In this document: positions 10,187 through 18,301 of the stretch, in pieces
Layout: each line of letters begins with the position of its first letter
Position numbering within the stretch: the first letter of the stretch is position 1
NCBI GenBank assembly: GCA_016787925.1
Contig: JAEUSK010000047.1
Span: 1 to 49,226 of the forward strand
DNA from: a bacterium
Lineage (GTDB): Bacteria > CLD3 > SB21
Direction of reading: 5' to 3'
DNA length: 49,226 bases
Notes under the pieces: generated by a model
Told to the model about the DNA's origin: nothing
Database searches by the model: none
Seen by the model: the letters and a program-made list of their open reading frames with translations, nothing else
Program-made: the position numbers and the translations under genes

Positions 10187-10612
10187 ATGATCCAGCGTGA
10201 TTATATAATGCGTATGGCTGAGATGGTTGCCAAAGCGCTTGCAAAAGTTTTGCATCTTAAAGAAGAAAAACGTTACGATGAGGCATTGGAGGAAATTAAT
10301 CTCGCCGGAAAAGAGTTGTTGGGTGATGATTTTAAAATCTTAAAGAATTTATCCGATGTCGACATCATCAAATGGTTGTTTTCAGGCGGAAATTTTGATT
10401 CCAAAAAATGCGTATCATTATCTAAATTGTTAATGGCGGAGGGAGAGGTTTTCGAGTTGATGGGTGACTATAAACGCGGCCTCATTCGTTACTTGCAATC
10501 ATTGAATTTGCTAAATGAAGCTGTAACTCAGAACGACCAAAATGGAAGCGCAGAAAATTTAGAGATGATGAAATACCTTATGAACAAAACAGCCAACGAA
10601 AGGACAAAGTAA
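10187..10612 (+). CDS. Small all-helical protein of unknown function
   Basis: A 141-residue protein with no signal peptide or membrane segment. It starts MIQRDYIMRMAEMVAKALAKVL and is predicted from composition to be almost entirely helical. The middle region (about 85-125) reads like a TPR-type helical hairpin (LMAEGEVFELMGDYKRGLIRYLQSLNLL). The opening resembles, from memory only, small proteins annotated DUF6483; I could not verify this. The stop codon overlaps the start of the CDGSH gene by one base (TAATG), indicating translational coupling. No function is assigned. Confidence 0.75.
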   Translation: MIQRDYIMRMAEMVAKALAKVLHLKEEKRYDEALEEINLAGKELLGDDFKILKNLSDVDIIKWLFSGGNFDSKKCVSLSKLLMAEGEVFELMGDYKRGLIRYLQSLNLLNEAVTQNDQNGSAENLEMMKYLMNKTANERTK

Positions 10613-10803
10613 TGTCAGAAAATAAAGTTGAAATAAAGTTTGCTAAAAATGGCCCCATCTTGGTAAAAGGCAATTGTGAAATGGTTGATTCGGAAGGAAA
10701 AGCAATTGCGGCCAAAGAATCTTTCGCGTTATGCCGCTGCGGAGGTTCCAAAAATAAGCCATTTTGCGACGGCACTCACAAGACAAACGGATTTCAGGGG
10801 TGA
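10612..10803 (+). CDS. CDGSH-type iron-sulfur protein (single domain)
   Basis: A 63-residue protein with one complete CDGSH motif: Cys41, Cys43, Cys52 and His56 in the order C-x-C-x2-S-x3-P-x-C-D-G-x-H. These residues bind a redox-active 2Fe-2S cluster in the mitoNEET-like family. There is no membrane anchor, so it should be cytoplasmic. The start ATG shares a base with the stop of the preceding gene, so the two proteins are probably made together. The biological role of small bacterial CDGSH proteins is poorly defined; electron transfer or cluster transfer are possibilities. Confidence 0.92.
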   Translation: MSENKVEIKFAKNGPILVKGNCEMVDSEGKAIAAKESFALCRCGGSKNKPFCDGTHKTNGFQG

Positions 10804-10876
10804 GGCGGATTGGTATTTGATCCTTAAGGGTACTCTGGTCAGGTTTTCGTTATTAGTGCGAATCCGCTCTCTATTC

Positions 10877-12484
10877 TTAAGCGACGAGCAGATTGTCTTT
10901 GTAGGAAAGTTTTGAAAGTGGAATTGTGGGGTTTTTTTCCATGAAGTAATTACATGACCATTCATCCCCGAACAAAATAGCCGTTTGATGGGAAGTGTCT
11001 TCAGCCAATACTGCACCGGTGGGTAAATAAAGTTTTGCTAACGCTTCATCGCTGATTTCGGGTGAAACCCAGCGCACCAGTTTCCAGTTGGTTGGTTCCA
11101 GTCTGCATTCCGCCCCGTATTCACTTTCCAAACGAAATTGTACAACTTCAAATTGCAGCGGTCCGACTGCGGCCAAAAGGGGAGTCTTTTCATAAGAGTT
11201 CTTGATATAAAAACTCTGGACCACGCCTTCCTGAAGCAATTGATCCAAACCCTCGCGGAACCGCTTAAATTTAGACGAATTCGGATTGTGCAGAAATACA
11301 AAACTTTCGGGCGGAAATCGAGGAATTTCCATATAAACGATAGCCGGATCTTCCGTTAACGTATCCCCTATGCCAAAATCGGAATGTCCTACGAGACCGA
11401 CGATATCTCCGGGAAACGCGTCGTCTACGGTTTCGCGTTGCTGCCCGAAAAGTTTGGTAGAATTAGAAAGACGCACTTTCTTCTTTGTCCGTGAATGAGT
11501 GACCAGCATATCTCGTGTAAATCGGCCGGAGCATATTCGCATAAACGCTATACGATCACGGTGCCGGGGATCCATATTCGCCTGAATCTTGAAAATGAAA
11601 CCCGAGAAAATTTCATTTTCCGGTTCGATAGTCATCGAACCTGCACTGCGCGGAGCTGGAGAACCTGCATGCGCAAGAAAACCGTCGAGCAGAAGTTGCA
11701 CACCAAAATTGTTCGCTGCGCTGCCAAAATAAACGGGCGTTTGATTACCGGTCAGAACCCCGGCTGCATCAAAAGAATGCCCCGCGGTATCCAGCATCTC
11801 CAATTCCTCGGCAACGGTGGCATATGTATTTACATTCATCTGGTTTTTCACCAGTGGATCTGAAAAATCAAATACGGAAACCGGCGCCTGATAAGCCCCG
11901 CCGATAGTCCGCTCGAATACATGAATTTCTTTTTTTTGCCTATCGAGTACACCGCGGAAATCAATACCCGTACCTAGCGGCCAATTCATCGGGTATGCGC
12001 CGATTCCTAAAACATTTTCCAAATCGTCTATCAAGGCCAGCGGGTCTAAAGTCGGGCGGTCTAGTTTATTCATGAAGGTGAATATCGGTATGGCTCTGCG
12101 ACGGCACACCTCGAAGAGTTTTCTAGTTTGAGTTTCGATACCTTTGGCAGCATCGATAACCATAACTACAGCATCCACGGCCGTTAAAACACGGTAAGTA
12201 TCTTCGGAAAAATCCTGATGGCCCGGCGTATCAAGCAGATTGATCTTATAACTCTGATAGTCAAATTGCAGTACGGTAGAACTAATCGAAATGCCGCGCT
12301 GCTTTTCCAGTTCCATCCAGTCAGATCGCGAAGACCGCTGGTTTTTCCTTGCAGTGACCGAGCCTGCTAATTGAACGGCGCCCCCGTACAAAAGAAATTT
12401 TTCAGTAAGCGTCGTTTTGCCGGCGTCAGGATGCGAGATAATTGCAAAAGTTCGCCGTCGTTTTATTTCATCGCTTGTTTTCAT
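10877..12484 (-). CDS. prfC: Peptide chain release factor 3 (RF3) GTPase
   Basis: A 535-residue translational GTPase that recycles RF1/RF2 from the ribosome. G-domain motifs are clear: P-loop SHPDAGKTT (17-25), the G2 region with RGISISSTV, DTPGHQDF and NKLD. The insert MELEKQRG and the C-terminal RF3 domain (FPPESFVFLHNPNSSKFKRFREGL and VGPLQFEVVQFRLESEYG) separate it from EF-G. Length is normal. It is transcribed convergently to the CDGSH gene with a 73-bp gap. Its start is separated by 167 bp from the divergent phosphodiesterase gene. Confidence 0.95.
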   Translation of the reverse strand: MKTSDEIKRRRTFAIISHPDAGKTTLTEKFLLYGGAVQLAGSVTARKNQRSSRSDWMELEKQRGISISSTVLQFDYQSYKINLLDTPGHQDFSEDTYRVLTAVDAVVMVIDAAKGIETQTRKLFEVCRRRAIPIFTFMNKLDRPTLDPLALIDDLENVLGIGAYPMNWPLGTGIDFRGVLDRQKKEIHVFERTIGGAYQAPVSVFDFSDPLVKNQMNVNTYATVAEELEMLDTAGHSFDAAGVLTGNQTPVYFGSAANNFGVQLLLDGFLAHAGSPAPRSAGSMTIEPENEIFSGFIFKIQANMDPRHRDRIAFMRICSGRFTRDMLVTHSRTKKKVRLSNSTKLFGQQRETVDDAFPGDIVGLVGHSDFGIGDTLTEDPAIVYMEIPRFPPESFVFLHNPNSSKFKRFREGLDQLLQEGVVQSFYIKNSYEKTPLLAAVGPLQFEVVQFRLESEYGAECRLEPTNWKLVRWVSPEISDEALAKLYLPTGAVLAEDTSHQTAILFGDEWSCNYFMEKNPTIPLSKLSYKDNLLVA

Positions 12485-12651
12485 TTACTTCTCTTATAAA
12501 ACATGTCCATAACAATGGGCGCAATTATACATAAAAACACGGAATGAATCAAATTGTAAATTATACAAAATAAATCTTGTGTAATTTTTTGTAAAAAGTG
12601 TACATTAGAGTCATCAGGACATATACTACAAATCAATAAGGAACAAATATT
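12485..12651. promoter_or_regulatory. Divergent prfC/phosphodiesterase intergenic region with a TTGTA-N5-TACAA palindrome
   Basis: This 167-bp AT-rich spacer between divergent genes must hold both promoters. It contains a perfect inverted repeat TTGTA-AATTA-TACAA at 12554-12568, and related TTGT/GTACA pieces follow downstream. AAGGAAC sits about 8 bases before the GTG start at 12652. No convincing -35/-10 pair was found; the palindrome is only a candidate operator. Confidence 0.35.
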
Positions 12652-13881
12652 GTGAAACTTCGAATGTTCATTTTGTTTTTTGTTTATTTCGGCTGCGCTT
12701 CAGTACCGTCATCTAAAACGACTAATGCGGACAGCAAACCCACCGTCATCCTCATTTCATTTGACGGGTTTCGTTGGGATTATATGGAGAAAACCGATAC
12801 GCCCAATTTACACTATCTTGCCGCGAATGGAGTCCGAGCAAAAAGAATGATTCCGTCTTTTCCTTCAAAAACATTTCCGAATCATTACACGCTCGTGACG
12901 GGATTATACCCTGAAAATCACGGCATTGTCTCTAACCGTATGTGGGATCCGAATCTCAATAAATCATTCATATACAAAGATAGCCTCAATAATCTTGAAA
13001 GTGTTTGGTGGGGAGGCGAGCCAATCTGGTCGACAGCCGTTAAGCAGGGACAGCTTAGTGCAACTTTTTTTTGGCCCGGATCCGAAGCGGAAATTGGCAG
13101 CACGCGGCCGACTTATTTTAGACCGTATGACGGAAAAGCGCCTGATTCGTCGCGCGTTGACCAGGTTCTTCAGTGGCTTGATTTGCCAGAAGGACAGCGC
13201 CCGACTGTGATTACACTATATTTCAGCCTCACCGATGACATAGGGCATAAATACGGTCCTGAATCAAAAGAGATTTTACCGGCAATCCGCGCGATGGATT
13301 CGGTGACGGGGCGGCTCATTGCCGGTTTGAAAGCGCGCAGTCTGTTTAACAAGGTTAATATGATCGTTACGGCCGACCATGGTTTTGCAACAGTCAGTGC
13401 GGACAGTCTCATATTTCTGGATGATTACATCGACATGAATAGCGTTAACGCCATCATGGAATCTCCCGTGGTAGGCTTGCGCAGCAAGGACGGGGATAAT
13501 CAGAAACTACTTGATATCATGGCTGACGCACATGCGCATATGCGCGCATACAATAAAGATAACATGCCTCCCCGTTTCCATTATTCCAAGAATGACCGAA
13601 TTTCTCCGGTGGTTTTAGTAGCCGACGAAGGATGGTCGATCACGACAAAAAGTTATCTCAGTAAATACAAAAATTATCAATTCGGCGGAAACCACGGCTT
13701 TGATAATGAATTACTATGCATGGGTGCTGTGTTTGTTGCCCATGGTCCTGCCTTCAGGAAAGGGTATGTGGCCGAACCATTTCAGAATATTCACGTCTAT
13801 GAACTCATGGCTCATATTCTCGGATTGAAACCTGCACCGAATGACGGATCGATCGAGGCTGTCAAAATTATGTTAAAGTAA
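12652..13881 (+). CDS. Alkaline-phosphatase-superfamily nucleotide pyrophosphatase/phosphodiesterase (ENPP-like), probable lipoprotein
   Basis: A 409-residue type I phosphodiesterase/nucleotide pyrophosphatase. The metal ligand Asp38 is in ISFDGFRWDY and the nucleophile Thr74 is in PSKTFPNH, exactly the ENPP arrangement. Further metal-site motifs are SLTDDIGHKYG, TADHG and GNHGFDN. A hydrophobic N-terminus ends at Cys15 (YFGCAS), a weak lipobox, so it is probably exported and lipid-anchored. Substrates may be nucleotides or phosphodiester head groups; this is inference. The start is GTG with AAGGAA eight bases upstream. The stop at 13881 is followed after 4 bp by a putative exported deacetylase gene, suggesting a two-gene envelope operon. 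Confidence 0.88.
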   Translation: MKLRMFILFFVYFGCASVPSSKTTNADSKPTVILISFDGFRWDYMEKTDTPNLHYLAANGVRAKRMIPSFPSKTFPNHYTLVTGLYPENHGIVSNRMWDPNLNKSFIYKDSLNNLESVWWGGEPIWSTAVKQGQLSATFFWPGSEAEIGSTRPTYFRPYDGKAPDSSRVDQVLQWLDLPEGQRPTVITLYFSLTDDIGHKYGPESKEILPAIRAMDSVTGRLIAGLKARSLFNKVNMIVTADHGFATVSADSLIFLDDYIDMNSVNAIMESPVVGLRSKDGDNQKLLDIMADAHAHMRAYNKDNMPPRFHYSKNDRISPVVLVADEGWSITTKSYLSKYKNYQFGGNHGFDNELLCMGAVFVAHGPAFRKGYVAEPFQNIHVYELMAHILGLKPAPNDGSIEAVKIMLK

Positions 13882-13885
13882 AAGC

Positions 13886-14716
13886 ATGAGATTGAGTGAG
13901 GTATTTAAGTATTATTTTGTTTTAATTTTGTTTCTTAGCGCCGGATGTATTCAACAAAAAGAAACCAACGATTTTTTTCCTCACATGATGAGCGAATGCA
14001 AGGATCGTATTGTAGGTCAGTACGATATTGCAACATTCAGCGAGGTGGACTTTCCCGCACCACGGCTGCTGCTGAAAAAATTACCTCCGCGTGACGCGCA
14101 AGAACCCATTGAAATTCATAATGGCGATCGGTTAACCAGAAAAGTAGCACTGACTTTTGATGCTTGTTCCACGCTTCAGCCAAGCCGGTTTGACAGCGCC
14201 GTTGCGGAAATTCTTATTGCTACACAAACGCCCGCCACAATTTTTCTGGGCGGCAAGTGGGTTCTCGATCGTCCGAAGGATGCCAAATTTCTTGCGTCAA
14301 TACCGTTTTTTGAGATTGGGAACCATGCCTATCTCCATGGGCACTTAACTAAAGTTTCCGAGGATCGTTTGAAGCGCGAGATCTTGTGGACGCAGGAAAT
14401 TATCTATACAGTTACCGGGAGGATTCCCAAGGTATTTCGACCACCTTATTTGGAGAACAATGTTCAGGTTACTGAGGCCGCAGCACTATTGGGGTTAGAA
14501 ACTATTTGCGGGGACTTGCCGTCCGGCGACCCGTATGAACACGCCACGAAACTTCGGCTCATTGAGGGCATAAGATACCAAGTTCAAAACGGTTCAATCA
14601 TTATCATGCATATTAATAAAGGCGGGAAACACACAGCCAAAGCGCTTCCGAATATCATTCAAATGTTAAAAGAAATGGGATATAAACTGGTTACGGTCAG
14701 TCAATTGCTTGACTAG
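13886..14716 (+). CDS. Polysaccharide deacetylase (NodB/CE4 family), probable lipoprotein
   Basis: A 276-residue protein with an N-terminal hydrophobic segment ending in LSAGC (lipobox-like, Cys21), so probably anchored at the envelope. NodB motifs: VALTFDACST (motif 1), GNHAYLHGHL (motif 2, the NHxxxH metal histidines), FRPPYLE (motif 3) and SIIIMHIN near the C-terminus. Motif 1 has Ala where canonical enzymes carry the metal-binding second Asp (TFDDG), so metal binding may differ. Likely substrates are acetylated glycans such as peptidoglycan or exopolysaccharide; not determinable here. It follows the phosphodiesterase gene by 4 bp. Its stop overlaps that of the convergent histidine kinase within a CTAG palindrome. 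Confidence 0.85.
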   Translation: MRLSEVFKYYFVLILFLSAGCIQQKETNDFFPHMMSECKDRIVGQYDIATFSEVDFPAPRLLLKKLPPRDAQEPIEIHNGDRLTRKVALTFDACSTLQPSRFDSAVAEILIATQTPATIFLGGKWVLDRPKDAKFLASIPFFEIGNHAYLHGHLTKVSEDRLKREILWTQEIIYTVTGRIPKVFRPPYLENNVQVTEAAALLGLETICGDLPSGDPYEHATKLRLIEGIRYQVQNGSIIIMHINKGGKHTAKALPNIIQMLKEMGYKLVTVSQLLD

Positions 14717-16263
14717 ATTTGTTTTTGTTTGGGCAGCGCAAAATAGAACGTCGTTCCGAATCCCGGTTTACTCTTGAACCAAATCTGGCCCCCATGCAAT
14801 TCTATTATATATTTGGCGGTATATAAACCTAAACCACTTCCGGATGCCGTATCTGAATTGACTTGCCTTGCGTATTTTTGAAAAATTTGAGGCTGAAGTT
14901 CGTGAGGAATTCCTCCTCCGCTGTCTTTGATTCGCACTTGTGTCTTATCATTTTGATCTTCAAGTTCAATCGAAATGGTCGAATCTGATGGTGAAAATCT
15001 AATCGCATTGCTTAGGAGATTGTCCATAACGCGGCGAATCTTAAGCGCATCACAGTTGATCTGAAAATCCGCATCAGTAAATTTCATGAAAAAATTGATA
15101 TTTTTTCTAATCGCCGTTGGCCGTTGAAGCTGTATACGCTCTTTGATCAACTCCCTGAGGTCGGTTAACTGGAACGTAAGAGAGGATTGGCCCGCTATCA
15201 ATTTTGATTCTTCCAGTTGGTTCTGCACCATATTTCTAAGCTCACCCGCGCTTCTTTGAATTATATCGACAAACTTTTCTTGTTGTGTTGTGAGCGTCGC
15301 GCCGGCTGTATCCTTCGCAAGGACAGCACACGACTGTTTAATATTATCAAGCGGGCTTTTGAAGTCATGCACCAGTTTATTAAAAAAGTCAGATTTTAGT
15401 TTTTCAACTTCTTCCAGTTGCCGTGTCATGCGGTTAAAGGCATTCCCGAGATTATTCAATTCCGCAAAATTTCTGATTTCCAGTTTTCGGTCAAACGTAC
15501 CCGATCCGACGCTCTGCGCAGCAGCGGTGATTTGCTCTACACTTTTCATAATTTTACGAATATCAAATATTGCTGCGATAACCAATACAGTCAAAAACAA
15601 AAAAATAACATAAGTGAAAAGTGAAAAGATCACGCTCAATCCGCCGAGAGCTTCAGTTTTAGCCCGAGTGTGAATATCGGCTGCTTTTTCAAATTGGACT
15701 AATTCATGCCGTATGGAGTCGATCAACGGAATGATTTCTTCATTTATAAATGATTTGGCATCTCTTCTTCTAGGATCAATTCTCATAGAGAGAACAGTAG
15801 TCTTTTGCCGTATCACATCGATAAGCTGAGTTTCTCTTTCATAAGGGATTGGTTCAAAATATTTGGGGTCTATAATTCCAGCTCCTGCGGCAATTGTGGC
15901 GAAAAACCGTATAGTCCCATTCTCCAGTAACTTCGGAGTAAGTTCAAATTGACTGATGTAGGTAAGAGCAGCCAAACTGTCAATATCACGGCCTATGACT
16001 AAAATTTCTCTGGCTGCTAGGTCAGTATCTCGGATCAGTTTTTCACGTTCCGACATTGTGTTAAGCAATAGCCCTTTGTTTTGCAGATGGTCAAAACTTG
16101 CTTCAAGCTTTTCGACGTAGTGAGTCTTTGCGTAATCAGTTTTTGAGATGGAATCCAGAAGGTTGTTGCGCAGTGCCGTTTGATAGAAAATGTAAGCGGC
16201 CGCGACGATGCACAAAAGAAGCGCAACAATGTATCCGCCGTATATCTTTGTGCGGAGGGTCAT
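14713..16263 (-). CDS. Membrane-bound sensor histidine kinase, orphan
   Basis: A 516-residue two-component sensor. One transmembrane helix lies near 8-28 and a second near 210-233, framing a roughly 180-residue periplasmic helical sensor region. A HAMP-like linker (235-287) leads to the HisKA helix with phospho-acceptor His299 in VHDFKSPLDN. The HATPase domain shows N-box NLLSNAIRFSP, G1 KDSGGGIP and G2 GSGLGLYTAKYI. No response regulator is in the window, so its partner is elsewhere. It is the third gene of an efp-accB-kinase run (32 bp after accB). That is the position where accC is often found in other bacteria. The signal sensed is unknown. Confidence 0.92.
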   Translation of the reverse strand: MTLRTKIYGGYIVALLLCIVAAAYIFYQTALRNNLLDSISKTDYAKTHYVEKLEASFDHLQNKGLLLNTMSEREKLIRDTDLAAREILVIGRDIDSLAALTYISQFELTPKLLENGTIRFFATIAAGAGIIDPKYFEPIPYERETQLIDVIRQKTTVLSMRIDPRRRDAKSFINEEIIPLIDSIRHELVQFEKAADIHTRAKTEALGGLSVIFSLFTYVIFLFLTVLVIAAIFDIRKIMKSVEQITAAAQSVGSGTFDRKLEIRNFAELNNLGNAFNRMTRQLEEVEKLKSDFFNKLVHDFKSPLDNIKQSCAVLAKDTAGATLTTQQEKFVDIIQRSAGELRNMVQNQLEESKLIAGQSSLTFQLTDLRELIKERIQLQRPTAIRKNINFFMKFTDADFQINCDALKIRRVMDNLLSNAIRFSPSDSTISIELEDQNDKTQVRIKDSGGGIPHELQPQIFQKYARQVNSDTASGSGLGLYTAKYIIELHGGQIWFKSKPGFGTTFYFALPKQKQI

Positions 16264-16295
16264 GAAAAGGGGCCTTGGGGGGATGGGTCAGGAAA

Positions 16296-16823
16296 CTATG
16301 CTTTATCTAGTAAGAATAACGTCTGGTTATATTCGACCGGCTGTCCAATCTCAACAAGAATCTTAACCACCTTGCCTGTTACTTCACTTTCGATTTCGTT
16401 CATGATCTTCATGGCCTCAATAATGCAGAGAGTTTGTCCTGGTTTTACTGATGAACCGATTTCCACATAGGGATCCGCATCAGGGGCGGGGGAGCGGTAG
16501 AAGGTTCCGACAATGGGCGACTTGATCTCTATAAAATTGCCCGATTCCACAAAGTCTTTGGGACGCTCTGCGTGGGACTTTTCTATTGTTTCTTTGCTTT
16601 CGAACTGCACGGATTGGGGAATCTGAGCCGGTTGTGATTGTGTATACGGAACCGGTTGGTGTTGTGACTGCGGAACGAATGCCATCGCCGTCATGCCGTT
16701 ATTCTTGCTGATTCGGATTTTGAGGCGGCCTTTTGTTTTACTCTGATCTTGTTCAATCTCTATTTCGTTGACGTTGCTCTCATCAACCATTTTGATAAGG
16801 CTTTTAAGATCTTTTAGGTCCAT
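16296..16823 (-). CDS. accB: Biotin carboxyl carrier protein of acetyl-CoA carboxylase
   Basis: A 175-residue BCCP. The N-terminal about 40 residues are the usual AccB start ([24 protein letters not shown]), followed by a Gln/Pro-rich linker (about 50-75) and the biotinyl domain (97-175). The biotinylated lysine is Lys139 in EAMKIMNEI; the residue after the acceptor is Ile rather than the usual Met, a common variant. It carries carboxylated biotin between the AccC and AccA/D active sites in fatty-acid synthesis. It sits 35 bp after efp, a conserved neighbour, but accC does not follow; a histidine kinase does. Confidence 0.95.
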   Translation of the reverse strand: MDLKDLKSLIKMVDESNVNEIEIEQDQSKTKGRLKIRISKNNGMTAMAFVPQSQHQPVPYTQSQPAQIPQSVQFESKETIEKSHAERPKDFVESGNFIEIKSPIVGTFYRSPAPDADPYVEIGSSVKPGQTLCIIEAMKIMNEIESEVTGKVVKILVEIGQPVEYNQTLFLLDKA

Positions 16824-16858
16824 TATGTCCGCTCTCCATCTAATGGGTTAAAACAAAT

Positions 16859-17422
16859 TTATTTAGTCACCCGTTCAAGATAATCGCCCGTTCGGGTGTC
16901 GATCTTGACCATGTCGCCTTCATTTATGAAAAAAGGCACGTTGACCGTTGCGCCGCTTTCAAGTTCCGCCGGTTTCGACCCGCCGGTTACAGTGTCGCCT
17001 CTGACTCCGGGAGCTGTACTGACAACTTTTAATTCGACCGTGATGGGCATTTCAATGCTTACCGCGTTACCTTCATAAAATAATATTTTTGGCGTAATGC
17101 CTTCTTTCATGTAATTGGCCGCTTCACCAACAGTCTCATTTGGAATTCCAACCTGTTCAAATGACTGGTTGTCCATAAAATGCATCATGCTTCCGTCATT
17201 GTAAAGGAACTGCATTTCTTTGCTTTCGGCGCGAACCTCTTCCAATTTATCGTGAGAACGAAACGTCTTTTCAATCACTCTGCCTGTCTTGACGTTCTTT
17301 AGTTTGGCGACAACAAATGCGCGCCAATTGCCGGGGTTGCGATGCTGAAATTCCGTAACAACATACAAATTCCCATCCATAAGAATGGTCATACCCGTTC
17401 TGAAATCTGAAACACCTGCCAT
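16859..17422 (-). CDS. efp: Translation elongation factor P with a non-lysine tip
   Basis: A 187-residue EF-P of normal length with the KOW-like N-terminal domain and two OB domains ending in the EF-P signature region (ELKVVSTAPGVRGDTVTGGSKPA and VDTRTGDYLERV). It relieves ribosome stalling at polyproline. The exposed loop that carries the modified lysine in E. coli (PGKG, Lys34) reads PGNW here, putting Asn32 at the tip (codon at 17327-17329). No lysine sits there for beta-lysylation, and the arginine-type (rhamnosylated) loop is also not apparent. It heads an efp-accB-kinase operon. Confidence 0.95.
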   Translation of the reverse strand: MAGVSDFRTGMTILMDGNLYVVTEFQHRNPGNWRAFVVAKLKNVKTGRVIEKTFRSHDKLEEVRAESKEMQFLYNDGSMMHFMDNQSFEQVGIPNETVGEAANYMKEGITPKILFYEGNAVSIEMPITVELKVVSTAPGVRGDTVTGGSKPAELESGATVNVPFFINEGDMVKIDTRTGDYLERVTK

Positions 17423-17551
17423 CTAAATTACACAATCCTTCATGTGATAAAATATGATTATTTAGTCCTGAAAAGGTTTGGCAAGTTAGAAATTCCGTCC
17501 AATAAAGTCAAGTTTTTTTAAAGTTACAATGGCTTTGTGACCAGAATACCG

Positions 17552-17580
17552 TTGTGTATCGCTTTTTTTTTTACTATAAT
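17552..17580 (+). promoter_or_regulatory. Sigma70-type promoter of the CBM48 gene
   Basis: A perfect -10 box TATAAT (17575-17580) lies 17 bp after TTGTGT (17552-17557), whose first three bases match the -35 consensus. The expected transcription start near 17587 precedes a strong AAAGGAGGG ribosome site (17594-17602) and the ATG at 17611. This placement argues against the in-frame GTG at 17554, which falls inside the promoter. Confidence 0.6.
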
Positions 17581-17610
17581 AATATATTACTCAAAAGGAG
17601 GGATTTCGAC

Positions 17611-17943
17611 ATGTTCACATTTAATGCTAAAACAAGAAAAGCTGTGTTTCAATTAGAGTTGCCTGAAGCACATTCGATCAGCCTTTTAGGCGATTTTAAT
17701 GAGTGGGATCATACGAAAAACGCCATGAAGAAAAGCAAAAACGGAATTTGGACGGCGGAAATTAAACTTGCGCCCGGGGAATACCAGTTTTTGTATTTTG
17801 TAGATGAAAATAGATGGTTAACGGATGATCAATGCCCCCGTACTACGAGCGAGGTAGGAACGGAAAATTCAATCGCGGTGATCGTTGCACCAAAACCTGC
17901 TAAAACAGCGCCTAAGAAAGTTCGCGCCACAAAAAAGAAATAG
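17611..17943 (+). CDS. Stand-alone CBM48/AMPK-beta-like glycogen-binding protein with basic tail
   Basis: A 110-residue protein consisting of one early-set beta-sandwich of the CBM48 (isoamylase-N/AMPK glycogen-binding) type. Typical features are LLGDFNEWD (about 27-35), a short NGIWTAEIKLAPGEYQFLYFVD segment, and conserved Trp residues likely to stack on sugar. It ends in a lysine/alanine/proline tail (about 90-110, KPAKTAPKKVRATKKK) that looks like a nucleic-acid or polyanion binding tail. ATG at 17611 is chosen because AAAGGAGGG precedes it by 8 bases. Proteins of this size are known as putative glycogen-binding regulators, but no catalytic domain is attached and no glycogen genes are nearby. 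The gene converges on the next minus-strand gene with a 1-bp gap. Confidence 0.85.
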   Translation: MFTFNAKTRKAVFQLELPEAHSISLLGDFNEWDHTKNAMKKSKNGIWTAEIKLAPGEYQFLYFVDENRWLTDDQCPRTTSEVGTENSIAVIVAPKPAKTAPKKVRATKKK

Positions 17944-17944
17944 T

Positions 17945-18232
17945 TCATTGATTAACGTATTGCCGGAAGGTCTTCCTGAAATTCTCTGGAGTGGGAAGTT
18001 GTGTGATCGGAGACCGCGTGCTGAGTTTAGATATGGATTTAGCTCCTTCGGTGTCAATCGCGTAACGGTTCCCCGATTTGAATGCCTTCTTTCTGTTGAC
18101 CAGCCTTTCAAGTTCATTCTTCAAAATATCAAGATTTCGGTCAGTTTCTGAAATGCCGATTCGTTTGGCGATGATGTTTAAAGAAGCCGGTGCGTAATTT
18201 AGGCCGTATTTTAATACCATATATTCAATCAA
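17945..18232 (-). CDS. Small putative winged-helix protein, last gene of the sigma-factor operon
   Basis: A 95-residue protein I do not recognise. Residues about 15-55 (ASLNIIAKRIGISETDRNLDILKNELERLVNRKKAFKSGNRYAID) read like a winged helix-turn-helix: recognition-type helices followed by a two-strand wing. The C-terminal 25 residues are polar and perhaps disordered. The start is TTG at 18232, favoured by GAGGGG six bases upstream; the ATG at 18220 has no ribosome site at proper spacing. It lies 69 bp after the AgmX-domain gene and may be a small transcription regulator. Homologues were not checked. Confidence 0.6.
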   Translation of the reverse strand: MIEYMVLKYGLNYAPASLNIIAKRIGISETDRNLDILKNELERLVNRKKAFKSGNRYAIDTEGAKSISKLSTRSPITQLPTPENFRKTFRQYVNQ

Positions 18233-18301
18233 TGTTTTCCCCTCAATTTGTTATAAATTAGATAACGCGGCTTCTAATCACCTGAGTCATAACTCGACTA
18301 C

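Noticed and set aside
10804-10867. GCGGATT...AATCCGC inverted repeat between the CDGSH gene and prfC
   Set aside because: The arms are only 7 bp with a 50-nt loop and no T-tract, so it is not a convincing terminator.
17554-17610. GTG start giving a longer CBM48 protein
   Set aside because: This extension translates the promoter -10 box and a T-rich tract. The ATG at 17611 has an almost ideal ribosome site.
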